Position numbers and translations under genes: made by a program | Notes under the pieces: generated by a model | Databases searched by the model: none | What the model was told of the DNA's origin: nothing | The model's input: the letters and a program-made list of their open reading frames with translations, nothing else | From: Paraburkholderia sp. | GTDB taxonomy: Bacteria > Pseudomonadota > Gammaproteobacteria > Burkholderiales > Burkholderiaceae | Direction: 5' to 3' | NCBI GenBank assembly: GCA_004322045.1 | Contig: SCRN01000031.1 | Coordinates: 1 to 64,000 of the forward strand | DNA length: 64,000 bases | Part shown: positions 29,013 to 37,706 of the stretch, one piece after another | How positions within the stretch are numbered: the stretch's first letter is position 1 | Layout of the letters: the number at the start of each line of letters is the position of its first letter

Positions 29013-31256
29013 CTACGCGGCGCGCGAGTCAGCTTGCTCCGAGTTCAGCGTAGTGGCGGTTGGGAATGGCCACGGCGGCTGTTCAGTGTGGGTAGCGGAA
29101 GGCGCTTCCGGGTCGCGAGGCGTGTTGTTAGCGTGCTTCTCGCCGTTGCCAGTATCCGACTCAGCGTCCGCATCCTCGTCGCTCTCTGAACCGCCGCCAT
29201 CTTCCCCGGTACCGGCGTCGTCCTCATCCTCATTGTCCTCGCGGACAGCCCACGAGGGCATAGCCGGGGCATCGCGGTCGGTGAGGATTTCCGGGAGCCA
29301 TGCGACGTTGGCGAGGCGCAGTTCGGCGGCGGCTGCGGCGTCCGCCTTTTTCATCTTTGCGAGATCGGTGGCCACCTTCGGTGACACGGCGGCGGACACG
29401 ACCTCGGCGATGCGAGCCTTGCTGACATGCTCGAAATACGTGGTGCGAGTCGGCTTCCAGTACTTGGTCATATCGAGGTTCAGCGCATCCGCGAGCGCAT
29501 TGATGGCAAGCGGCTTTTCCTCGCCTGCGATGCCGTCGAGTAGCGTACCGGTACAGAACGCGAGTAGATCGAGCAACGTCGTGCCGGGGTCTTGCTGCAT
29601 CAGCCAAGGGAGCAGTACGGATCGTTTCGCCGGTAGTTCCTCGACCCACCGTGCGCGCTGCGCTTCGATAGCGCCCCATGCCTGACTCTCGGGCAGGTCG
29701 TCTGCCGCACGCAGCAGCCGGTCGCGATTGTTCTCTCCGGACAGGGTCAGATAGTCCGGCGCGGACGTATAGCCATAGTGCTCGGGCAGCGCCTGCGGGA
29801 TCAGGTGGCGCAGCAGCGCTGCGAGTGCAACGGTGGGCTGCGCGACCAATTCGGCGTGGATGGCGGCGGCGCGGTGCGCGGTCAGCCGCTGACACAGCTT
29901 CGCGCTGTGGACGGGTTGGATCTTCGGGGCCTGTGTGCCCGCTCCGTTGGGGGCGTCGGCTGTGGGCATACCCGTGACGGTCGCACCTGCTGCGTCCAGC
30001 GCCAGGCAGTTGTCGCGCCGCACGAGGCCCCGCTCGACGGTGAGTTCGCCCTGCGGGCCGACGATCACGTATGCGCCAGCCTCGGCCATCTGCGACTTGT
30101 CCCACAGGACGGCGCGGTTTTCAATCGCCGTGATTGCAGCATTCGCCCGCTCGATTTCTAGGTCGAGGCGTTCGGCTTCCTCGTAGGCGTTTTCATCGTC
30201 CTCCGACAGTGCGTCGAGCTTTTCCGCGAGTTCATCGCGCTGCGCCGTGAGCGCGTCGATTTCGCGCTGCTCGTCCTCGGTGTGCGGCCGCTGGGCCGGT
30301 TGCAGTTTGCCGTAGCGGTTCAGTTCCAGCGGGTCTCGCTCGACACGAGTCTCGACCCAGCCCCAACCTTCGGCGCGGACTTCCTCGGTGGCTGCATCAA
30401 GCTTCTGTGCGACCAGGCGTTGCAGCAGGTCGGCGTCGGCAATGTAGCCCGCGTTTTCGTCGTCACTGAACAAATCTCGACGCACATAGCCACCCGCAGC
30501 CTCGTAGGCGGCGAGGCCAACGAAACGCACGAGACGGCTTCGGCTCGCGTCGATCTCGGCGCGGGTGATCGCCTGTCGCAAATAGTGCGGCTGACGCTGC
30601 CACTCGTTCGCGTCAAACCAGAGACGTTCCTGGGTTTCGTGGTCATCTGCAAGGGCGAGTGCGGCCAGTTGGTCGAGCGTGATCGCATCCTCGCGCAGCA
30701 GCGCGAGCAGTTTGGGCGATACGTTGGCGAGTTTCACGCGCCGTTTGACAGTGATGGGCGAGGCGGAAAAGAGTGCGGCGATGTAATCGACGCTGCGGCC
30801 TTCCTCGGCCAGCATCCGGTAGGCACGCAGCACGTCGAAGGGATCCAGTCCCTCGCGCTCGCTATTCTCGATCAGCGAAATTGCGAGCGCTTCGCCTTCG
30901 CTTACGATCCGCACGGGCACTGGATAGTCGGCGGCGATATGCCTTTGCTCGAACAGCAGGTCGAGTGCGGCTTCCCGGCGCTGGCCCGCGCAAACGCCAT
31001 ATTTGCGGTGTTTCCCGCGCGATCCCTTGATTTCGTGGACCACGAGATTTTGCAGCAACCCTTTCGCTCGGATGTTGGCGGCGAGTCCGGGGATTCCTGC
31101 CAGAGGCTTCGTGCGGACGTTCAGCGGCGAGCGCCGTAGGCTCGAATAGGGCACGGTCACGACTGGCTGCTCATCGCCGAAGTTCGTTTCGAGGATAACT
31201 GCAGATTCGGTGGCGTCAACGGCGGCGCTGACGGTTTCCATATTTTGGGCTTGCAT
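29013..31256 (-). CDS. Large ParB/Spo0J-family DNA-binding protein
   Basis: This 747-residue protein has a ParB nuclease-like N-terminus (SSLRRSPLNVRTKPLAGIPG; CAGQRREAALDLLF; ALAISLIENSEREGLDPFDV) and a helix-turn-helix (SASPITVKRRVKLANVSPKL). A long C-terminal region with a coiled coil ends in an acidic Glu/Asp/Gly-rich tail. It is much longer than chromosomal ParB (~300) and matches the plasmid/ICE type used in maintenance. I chose the ATG at 31,256, after CCGGAGTC. It is convergent with the tra-like genes. Confidence 0.8.
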   Translation of the reverse strand: MQAQNMETVSAAVDATESAVILETNFGDEQPVVTVPYSSLRRSPLNVRTKPLAGIPGLAANIRAKGLLQNLVVHEIKGSRGKHRKYGVCAGQRREAALDLLFEQRHIAADYPVPVRIVSEGEALAISLIENSEREGLDPFDVLRAYRMLAEEGRSVDYIAALFSASPITVKRRVKLANVSPKLLALLREDAITLDQLAALALADDHETQERLWFDANEWQRQPHYLRQAITRAEIDASRSRLVRFVGLAAYEAAGGYVRRDLFSDDENAGYIADADLLQRLVAQKLDAATEEVRAEGWGWVETRVERDPLELNRYGKLQPAQRPHTEDEQREIDALTAQRDELAEKLDALSEDDENAYEEAERLDLEIERANAAITAIENRAVLWDKSQMAEAGAYVIVGPQGELTVERGLVRRDNCLALDAAGATVTGMPTADAPNGAGTQAPKIQPVHSAKLCQRLTAHRAAAIHAELVAQPTVALAALLRHLIPQALPEHYGYTSAPDYLTLSGENNRDRLLRAADDLPESQAWGAIEAQRARWVEELPAKRSVLLPWLMQQDPGTTLLDLLAFCTGTLLDGIAGEEKPLAINALADALNLDMTKYWKPTRTTYFEHVSKARIAEVVSAAVSPKVATDLAKMKKADAAAAAELRLANVAWLPEILTDRDAPAMPSWAVREDNEDEDDAGTGEDGGGSESDEDADAESDTGNGEKHANNTPRDPEAPSATHTEQPPWPFPTATTLNSEQADSRAA

Positions 31257-31386
31257 GATTGACTCCGGAAAGTTGGAAAGAATGTGCCGGGCCACTGCGG
31301 TGCGAATGCGTCAGAACGCGACCCGACGGGCGTTCTGGCGCAAAGGCTGAGAGCCAGGGCGGCGTGGGTGCGCCGCCCCGAAGTCG

Positions 31387-32220
31387 CTACGCCTTCATCC
31401 GGCGCATGGCATCGGCGAGCATCCAAAGAGCGCGGTTAAGCTTCACGTTCTGGTCGATGCCGGTGATCGGACGCGTGGACATGGAGCGGCCGGAGCGCGA
31501 GCGGCCGTGCAGCCCACCCTTCGTGAGGTTTTCCTGCACGCGGTTAAAGACGGTCCAAAGGTCGTCGCGGCGATCTTCGAAGCGGCGCGGGGCGAGCAGT
31601 TGGCTGTCGGTGATAGGGGCGGGTGCTTCCGCGTCGGTCGGGTCGTAGCGCAGCGCAAGGGCGGAGCGGGCGAACGCGTGTTGTTCGTTGCGGTCGAGCG
31701 TCACAGCGCACATACCGTCCTTCTGCTCGCGGATCAAGTCGAACCCGTCGAGCACGTCGAACGCGCCGTTGATCACGTTCTGGACGACGTTGCCTTTATG
31801 CGGCACGCGGATATCAGCGATGTTGTCGCCCGCGACCATGCCGTTTTGGCACACGAACCGGAATGTGCCTGCGAGCATCTGATAGCTGCTCGTGCCGTCG
31901 TGCGAGTTCAGCATTACGATTTCATCGGCTTCCTCGCCGGTGATCTGATCGGCATGGCGCAGCCGGAGTATATGCTTGGTGAATTCACGCTTGCCCTCAT
32001 CGCGCACGCGGGTTTGGCACACCATGAACGGCTGAAAGCCTTCGTTGCGCAGGCCACGCAGGACCTCGATGGTGGGAATGTAGGTGTATCGCTCGGAGCG
32101 ACTTTCGTGCTTGCCGTCCGCGAAGATGGAGGGAGCAACGCGGCGAATCTGATCGTCTGAGAGGGGCGAGTCAGCGCGCAACATCGGGGAGTCGTAACGG
32201 AAAGAGGAAGCGAGTTGCAT
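31387..32220 (-). CDS. DUF932 family protein
   Basis: This 277-residue protein is typical of DUF932 (YTYIPTIEVLRGLRNEGFQP; EIVMLNSHDGTSSYQMLAGT; FRFVCQNGMVAGD). The family is common on plasmids, ICEs and phages, often beside ParB-like genes as here; its function is unknown. I chose the start at 32,220 because the conserved N-terminus begins there. It is encoded 130 bases upstream of the ParB-like gene in the same direction. Confidence 0.8.
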   Translation of the reverse strand: MQLASSFRYDSPMLRADSPLSDDQIRRVAPSIFADGKHESRSERYTYIPTIEVLRGLRNEGFQPFMVCQTRVRDEGKREFTKHILRLRHADQITGEEADEIVMLNSHDGTSSYQMLAGTFRFVCQNGMVAGDNIADIRVPHKGNVVQNVINGAFDVLDGFDLIREQKDGMCAVTLDRNEQHAFARSALALRYDPTDAEAPAPITDSQLLAPRRFEDRRDDLWTVFNRVQENLTKGGLHGRSRSGRSMSTRPITGIDQNVKLNRALWMLADAMRRMKA

Positions 32221-32331
32221 GGCAATCTCCACAGTCAAGGTTGAGGACCTGAACCGGGCGGGGAGGGTTGCCTTGCCGTTGCGGCTGGACACCTCCCGGT
32301 GGAACTCGGGGTTGGCTTTGCTGCCGCCAAG

Positions 32332-32484
32332 CTCCCGGGTTCCCGCCCGTGCGACTGGAGGAGCCGATAGCGGGCAGGCGTCAAGGAAGAAGGCGAGGGA
32401 GGGGTGCGGGCAACACGGTCCCTCGCCCCTTGATGCCTGCCCGCTATCGGCTACGGTCGCGGGTCAAGGGCGGGAACCTGGGAG
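32332..32484. repeat. Long imperfect inverted repeat (~150 bp hairpin)
   Basis: The two halves pair through three blocks: 32,332-32,348 with 32,468-32,484 (one mismatch), 32,362-32,386 with 32,428-32,452 (24 of 25 match), and 32,392-32,400 with 32,419-32,427 (perfect). An 18-base loop lies in the centre. It lies upstream of the DUF932 gene in a 630-bp stretch with no gene. Such structures can serve as single-strand origins, iteron-free partition sites or strong transcription barriers. Confidence 0.85.
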
Positions 32485-32857
32485 TCGGGTGCATGCCATG
32501 CCGCGGGTTGACCGGGCAGTGTGCCGGTCATGCGTTGGTGGCAGATAACGCGGGCGTCTGCATCAGCACCTGGTAGCAGGTTAAGAATCTACCTAAGAGG
32601 TGCCGGGTGGGCGGTTTGCCATTCTCGAGATAGAGCGATAAAGCTGACGTTCGAGTTTCGCGTCATCTTTCAACACGCCTACTGCTGCGCGTAATGGCAG
32701 CCACTGCGGTATGCATTTTCGTTAGTGGATTCGATAAAATGTGTCTCAGTTTTTGTGCCGTGTCGCAGTCGAGTCTCACTGAGCGATGACACCATAAGAC
32801 ACGCCTTTATGCCTGGGGAATGCAAGTTGATGAACGAAGCGCAACGATCATTGAACT
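32485..32857. other. Gap without a recognised gene
   Basis: After the inverted repeat I see no coding sequence until the GIY-YIG gene. The sequence becomes less GC-rich toward 32,800. Confidence 0.45.
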
Positions 32858-33523
32858 ATGGCTGAAAGAGCGGATTACCAACGGCTGGTAAATGCCGGAG
32901 CGATCGTAGACATGGACCGCTTGCTGCACTTCGCGACAGAGAAGGACTTGGTAATTACGCGAGTCGGCTCCGCACATGTTACCGTGACGAATGCGGCGGG
33001 TCTTCGGTTCCGATTGTTTCTCGCAACCCATGAGAAGGCCCGTCGAGCCGGGCAGACTGTGGGGCGAGGTATCGTCTACGACTTCTGGATCTATGCCCTT
33101 GTCGCTCACACTTCGACCGAGCGAGCGTGCTACATCGGTCAGACGCGCAATGTTGGCAGGCGAATGCGTGAACACTGGAAGCGCCGCGACGGTACGCGTG
33201 CCTCCCGGCCGCTGTTCGATTGGGCAACTGAGCGGAGCCTGAGCATCAACGCTACGCTTTTGCAAGCGCTAACCGGAAATCAAAACGACGCGGATGACGC
33301 CGAGGATGAATGGGTTGCGCGAGCCACTGATGCGGGATTCGTACTGCCGGGCTCGGAAGTGTGGGCCCCGCGGCAGCAAGTTGTTCGAAAGTCCGGCAAT
33401 GCTTGGCCTTCAATCGCCGTTCAGCGCAATGGCCGGTCGTTGGCAATGATTGCCTCACGCGTAACTTCCGTTGTTGAAATAGCGAGGAATTCAGAACTAA
33501 GTGATTCGCAGACTGTTCTATGA
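32858..33523 (+). CDS. GIY-YIG domain protein
   Basis: This 221-residue protein has a central GIY-YIG-like motif: IYALVAH, then CYIGQTRNVGRRMREHWKRR, with the catalytic Arg in the second block. An N-terminal domain of ~80 residues (DMDRLLHFATEKDLVITRVG) is unrecognised. GIY-YIG folds are endonucleases in repair, restriction and homing; on a mobile element a defence or DNA-processing role is possible. Confidence 0.65.
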   Translation: MAERADYQRLVNAGAIVDMDRLLHFATEKDLVITRVGSAHVTVTNAAGLRFRLFLATHEKARRAGQTVGRGIVYDFWIYALVAHTSTERACYIGQTRNVGRRMREHWKRRDGTRASRPLFDWATERSLSINATLLQALTGNQNDADDAEDEWVARATDAGFVLPGSEVWAPRQQVVRKSGNAWPSIAVQRNGRSLAMIASRVTSVVEIARNSELSDSQTVL

Positions 33524-33719
33524 CGCGACGATTAGCGTGTAAAGTACGTCAACGGCCGAGGCTGAAGAACCGTGGTGAATTGGTGGTAGATGCCGTGCGA
33601 TTCGATGTTGTTTCACTTTTTGATGCCTGCTCAAATGCTTCCAGGTTAGGAAATGCGAAACTTCCGGTTGAGGGCGCCTTTGGCCCGGCGAGCTGGCCAT
33701 CGCGCTCTTCACCAAGGCG

Positions 33720-34055
33720 GGCGATATTCCCTGGAAGCTCACTCCGATGTCGTACTTGAAATCGAACCGAACCCGCCCATCGACATGCTCGTGGCTTGCT
33801 TGTGGTCCCGGTGGCAAAGCAAAGACGAGCCCGATCTACTGTCGATTGCGGCGATCACGGATGAGCCTCCAACCGAGATTGCTGCTGGTCACGATCGCTG
33901 CATCATTTCAATCCAACCCTCGCAAGTCGATGCCTGGTTGGATCCGGATGCCGGCGAGCTCGCCGCGCAGTAAGCCATTCTCGATTCCCGCGAGAGCCGC
34001 CGAACTACGAGCATTGCATATCGGCATCGGAAACCTCGGCGTTGTAGCGCGCTGA
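33720..34055 (+). pseudogene. SRAP (SOS response-associated peptidase, YedK-like) fragment
   Basis: The frame reads DMLVACLWSRWQSKDEPDLL, SIAAITDEPPTEIAAGHDRC and QVDAWLDPDAGELAAQ, the second half of an SRAP/YedK protein (which protects abasic sites in single-stranded DNA). A TAA interrupts it at 33,971 where family members have a Tyr codon. Similarity then continues in another frame (PPNYEHCISAS) after an indel. The N-terminal catalytic Cys part is not recognisable. Confidence 0.65.
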
Positions 34056-34152
34056 AAACACACGAAGGGCCGACAGCGGTGTATCGGTTATGATCGGCGC
34101 AGCGGCGGCAGGCCGGTCGCCGCTATCGGGTAACTCAAAGCATGGAATACAA

Positions 34153-34635
34153 ATGCCGATCATCTGCCATTACACGCTGAATAAGAAGCAAACCTCGTTT
34201 CTACAATGCCCTGGGCTGGGCAGCATTCCGGCGTTTTCCGGAAAGGATCAGTACGTCAACGACCCTGCCGCGACGGCAGTTGCCAAGAAAGGCCCGATTC
34301 CAGCCGGCACCTACTACATCATCGATCGCCAGACCGGCGGACGTTACCCTGAGGTCGAGGACGCGATTCACGACATCATTACAAACACGCATCGGCGCGA
34401 GTGGTTTTCGCTCTACAGCACGAGCCCGCCGATCGGCGATTACATGAACGTAAAAGGGGTACTTCGCGGGAACTTCCGTATTCACCCGGTCGGTCGCTTT
34501 GGCGAAAGCGACGGTTGCATCACGCTCACGCATCCGACGCAGTTCGAACAACTGCGGGCCTTCCTGCACTCGCAGAAGACCGAGAAAATTCCGGGTACGG
34601 AGCTTTTCTATTACGGAAAGGTGGTAGTCCAATGA
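34153..34635 (+). CDS. DUF2778/Tlde1-like L,D-transpeptidase-fold toxin
   Basis: This 160-residue protein has IPAGTYYIIDR, DWF-like EWFSLYS and the catalytic block FRIHPVGRFGESDGCITLTH: H111, S119, G121 and C122, the His-Ser-Gly-Cys pattern of Tlde1. Tlde1 proteins are type VI secretion effectors that alter peptidoglycan tetrapeptides in the periplasm of rivals. No Sec signal is present, consistent with T6SS delivery. The gene overlaps a small membrane protein gene by 4 bases (ATGA), a typical toxin/immunity arrangement. The substrate and T6SS link are inferred. Confidence 0.75.
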   Translation: MPIICHYTLNKKQTSFLQCPGLGSIPAFSGKDQYVNDPAATAVAKKGPIPAGTYYIIDRQTGGRYPEVEDAIHDIITNTHRREWFSLYSTSPPIGDYMNVKGVLRGNFRIHPVGRFGESDGCITLTHPTQFEQLRAFLHSQKTEKIPGTELFYYGKVVVQ

Positions 34636-34910
34636 AACGATTGCTTGTCTCCCTGATCGCGGCGCTCGTTCTTGCGTTTCCAATAGCCATCGCGATCGGC
34701 CGCAACCCTTGGTTCGGGCGCTGGATGGCGTACGGTCATGGATGGGATGCATTCGATCCGCTGCTCAACTTCTTTGGTGTGGTCGGCGTCGAGGGCGAAG
34801 GCGATGTAGTGGTCAACACGTTGTTGATCGTGTCGTTCGTTCTGTCGTTTGCGCTTGCTTGGTTCATATTTGGTGCAGTCAAGCGAATAAGGCAACGTAA
34901 AGCGCAGTGA
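34632..34910 (+). CDS. Candidate immunity protein for the Tlde1-like toxin
   Basis: This 92-residue protein has an N-terminal membrane helix or signal anchor (residues 4-22), a ~38-residue periplasmic loop (GRNPWFGRWMAYGHGWDAFD), a second helix (~61-81) and a basic cytoplasmic tail. It is translated from an ATG overlapping the toxin stop, so co-translation is expected. Periplasm-facing membrane proteins are suitable immunity factors for a peptidoglycan toxin. Assignment is by gene pairing only. Confidence 0.6.
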   Translation: MKRLLVSLIAALVLAFPIAIAIGRNPWFGRWMAYGHGWDAFDPLLNFFGVVGVEGEGDVVVNTLLIVSFVLSFALAWFIFGAVKRIRQRKAQ

Positions 34911-34971
34911 AATGGCGTCCACCGTGTGGCGCCGGATCGATCCAGACGACAAAGACGGCAAATTCAGGATG

Positions 34972-35402
34972 CTCAGTATGATTTCACCGAGACTTTGTAT
35001 CAGTACTTCCCCCGCCGGTTTCGAGACGCTTGCTGATGCATTGGTCAGCGCCCTACCTGCGGCGCGCCGAGCCCCGCCGACTCGCTATGTTCGAGCCGCC
35101 ATGCCTCCGAAGCCGAATTGTCACGATGCTGGTCGACGCGTGGCTAAGCACGCACCCGGGAACGCTAGTCGTGCGCGGTTGGCTTGCTTCCAGCATTGTC
35201 GACGGTATCGCAGTTCTGTGCGTATTCGCTCGTTCGCGACGCGGACGGCAGGCTTCTGGACCCGAGTCTGTGTACGAGTGAGCCGCCGTTGTCGTTCGTG
35301 CCTCACCCTCGTTACGTCGGCGGATTTTTCTCGCGTCTAAACGCGCCAGAACCTCCGCATGTGCTCGTCGTGTACGGCGTTCAAGAGCCGGAAGATACGT
35401 AA
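34972..35402 (+). pseudogene. Hypothetical gene broken by frameshifts
   Basis: Protein-like stretches appear in successive frames: SMISPRLCISTSPAGFETLA, then RIVTMLVDAWLSTHPGTLVV, then FCAYSLVRDADGRLLDPSLC with PHPRYVGGFFSRLNAPEPPH to a stop at 35,402. This looks like one gene with at least two frame changes. No family recognised. Confidence 0.35.
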
Positions 35403-35543
35403 GCTCAATCGCGTGCGCCGTCGTGCGCCGGGCTTGCAACCAGGCACGTAATCGGCTTACGTGGCTCGATCAGCGGACGTGGCTACGTAAAACCGGCGCT
35501 ACATTTGCCGGCTGGTCCGGCAACCATATTCAGGAGAGGCTAT

Positions 35544-35972
35544 ATGTTGGTTATTAAACTGCTTGCAGTCGTCGCTGTCATCGCGGCACTCGTTCTTGGT
35601 ATCACAATGTTCAATCAGCACTGTGCGGAAAAGTTTGGTCACGCGTTCTTCACGAAGAAGGCTTTCTATCTCACAGCCGCTGCGCTGGGCCTAATCGCCG
35701 TAGGCAACATATGGCGACATTCGTCGATCCAGAGCCATGGGGACACGCTAAATGGCCTCGTGCTGATGATTCTGGGCACCTTGATGGCCTGTTGGATGAT
35801 CTATGTGAACATCCGGCGTACCGATGCGGTCTATGGCATCGGCGGATCGGTTGCTCAACTTGGGCTGTTTTCGGTCTTGGCCTGGGTTTGGTTGCCGCTA
35901 ATGGTCTTGGCCCTGATCGGCCAATTTCTTCTGCTGATGACCGCGAAACCAGTGTATGTCGTGAACCGTTGA
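35544..35972 (+). CDS. Four-helix membrane protein, hypothetical
   Basis: This 142-residue protein has four predicted membrane helices, starting with VIKLLAVVAVIAALVLGITM, and a short loop CAEKFGHAFFTK. CAGGAGAGG precedes the ATG. No family or function recognised; adjacent genes encode regulators and the toxin pair. Confidence 0.6.
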   Translation: MLVIKLLAVVAVIAALVLGITMFNQHCAEKFGHAFFTKKAFYLTAAALGLIAVGNIWRHSSIQSHGDTLNGLVLMILGTLMACWMIYVNIRRTDAVYGIGGSVAQLGLFSVLAWVWLPLMVLALIGQFLLLMTAKPVYVVNR

Positions 35973-36129
35973 CGTGCTCCCGCCGGGCGCATATGGCAAC
36001 GCGTCCATTGCCCCGTGCCAATCTGCGCATCGAAGCAGCGCAGCCTTCATTCCGCCGAAACGGACCGGACCCCATCGGCGCCTAGCGCAACTGGTATCTT
36101 ATCCTTATCTGCTACCGGGAGGACGTCAA

Positions 36130-36510
36130 ATGCTTAAGGTTCTGTTAGTCGACGACGACCCGGGCGTACTGGATGTCCTGCAGCATATGTTGGAAACGCA
36201 GCATTACAGAGTCTTAACGGCACAAGATGACCGAGTCGCACTTGAATGGGTCCAGCGCGAACGACCCGACCTGATCATCACCGAAGCGTCGGGGCCAGGC
36301 ATCGACTGCGCCGAATTTTGCGGGCTTCTTAAGGAAGACCCCTCGACGCGGGACGTTCCGGTAATGATCCTCGCCGCTTTGCCTCTGCTCTCGCCTGTGC
36401 AACGCGGTTCGGCGTGCGCGGTGCTCTACAAGCCGGTCTCGACTGACGATCTGTTAAGTGCGGTCCGAGCCGTCATCGACGAGGCAGTGCAGGGCTCCCC
36501 CCGAACCTAG
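36130..36510 (+). CDS. Single-domain response-regulator receiver with Glu at the phosphorylation site
   Basis: This 126-residue stand-alone CheY-like receiver has the acidic triad start VLLVDDDPG (D8-D10) and the LYKPV lysine. The usual phosphoacceptor Asp (in PDLIITD) is Glu at position 52 (PDLIITEASGPG). A Glu there often mimics constitutive phosphorylation. GGGAGGACG precedes the ATG. A PAS-STAS protein lies 173 bases downstream and could be its partner. Confidence 0.75.
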   Translation: MLKVLLVDDDPGVLDVLQHMLETQHYRVLTAQDDRVALEWVQRERPDLIITEASGPGIDCAEFCGLLKEDPSTRDVPVMILAALPLLSPVQRGSACAVLYKPVSTDDLLSAVRAVIDEAVQGSPRT

Positions 36511-36683
36511 TGCTGCTTCTCCCGGCGCCGGTGCGGTTGATTCATTCGGCAACCGTCATTTGACCGCCCGCTGGCGCTCCGCGACTGTACTTGCGGATCG
36601 CACGAACGTGAACAACAATTTATCGATCTGGGTCGTCCAACCTGACTGCGTTTCAACCGCGCCTTCACGCCTATGAGGCAAAG

Positions 36684-37649
36684 ATGCAATCAGAATCGCA
36701 CACCGCGCTGGATTTTCGCGCCATCTTCGAGAACACGCCGGGCCTGTACCTTGTGTTGGCGCCGGACCTGACCATTGTCGCCGTCAACGATGCCTATGCA
36801 GCGGCGACGATGACTGTGCGAGAGTACATCGTCGGCCGCGGCCTTTTTGACGTCTTTCCTGATAACCCCGACGAGCCTGGCGCGAGTGGCGTAAGCAATC
36901 TCAGAGCTTCCTTGGAGCGTGTGCTCGAACTTCGGCGTGCCGACGCCATGCCGGTGCAGAAGTACGACGTTCGCCGCCCCGTTTCGGAAGGGGGGGGCTT
37001 CGAGGAACGGTACTGGAGTCCACTCAATACGCCGGTATTGGATTCGGCCGGCCGGGTGCGCTGGATTATTCATCGAGTCGAAGATGTCACCGGGCTTGTG
37101 CAGGCCCAGCTCAAGGGACGGGAGCTAGACAGAATCGTCAGAGACAGCGAAAACGTGATCAACCGATTGCGCGCTGCGAACGCCGAGCTCGCGCGACAAA
37201 AGCAAGAACTGCAGGAGCGCGAAACGGACATTCGTCGGCTATCAACGCCGGTGCTTCAGCTACGCGAGGGCCTTTTGCTCCTTCCCATCGTCGGCGCGCT
37301 AAACGCCGAGCGAGCTCGCCAGTTGACGGACACGCTACTCAGGTCTATTGGCACAAACCGAGCGCGTGCAGTAGTTATGGATGTGACTGGGGTGGCCGAT
37401 GTCGATTCGACCATCGCAGGCCGGCTGATCGGCTCAGCCAGCGCTGCGCGTTTAATGGGCGCGACAGTCATCCTGACGGGCCTGTCGTCACAGGTCGCTC
37501 GCTCACTTGCCTCACTCGACGTCGATCTGGGACAGATCGTAACGATGGGCGATCTTCAAAGCGGAATTGAGACCGCAGAACGGTTGCTTGGATATCAGCT
37601 GTTTAGCGCAGGCGCAGGCATCGGCGCCGCAGAGCAGGCACCGGCGTGA
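36684..37649 (+). CDS. PAS-STAS signalling protein (RsbR-like)
   Basis: This 321-residue protein has an N-terminal PAS domain (residues ~8-140; [20 protein letters not shown]), a coiled-coil linker (~140-185) and a C-terminal STAS domain (~190-300; [20 protein letters not shown]). RsbR-type STAS proteins assemble stressosomes or control anti-sigma partners; here S/T near the DxxxVADVDST block could be phosphorylated. No RsbT kinase is nearby. A G8 run at 36,990-36,997 lies inside the PAS coding region. Confidence 0.75.
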   Translation: MQSESHTALDFRAIFENTPGLYLVLAPDLTIVAVNDAYAAATMTVREYIVGRGLFDVFPDNPDEPGASGVSNLRASLERVLELRRADAMPVQKYDVRRPVSEGGGFEERYWSPLNTPVLDSAGRVRWIIHRVEDVTGLVQAQLKGRELDRIVRDSENVINRLRAANAELARQKQELQERETDIRRLSTPVLQLREGLLLLPIVGALNAERARQLTDTLLRSIGTNRARAVVMDVTGVADVDSTIAGRLIGSASAARLMGATVILTGLSSQVARSLASLDVDLGQIVTMGDLQSGIETAERLLGYQLFSAGAGIGAAEQAPA

Positions 37650-37706
37650 CCGCAATCCCTGCATCGCAGCGTCGTCTACATCAAAGGGCTGCCCCGATGC
37701 GTTTAA

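Noticed and set aside
33520-33759. Open frame directly after the GIY-YIG gene
   Set aside because: It overlaps the start of the SRAP remnant in another frame, and its own translation has no recognised features.
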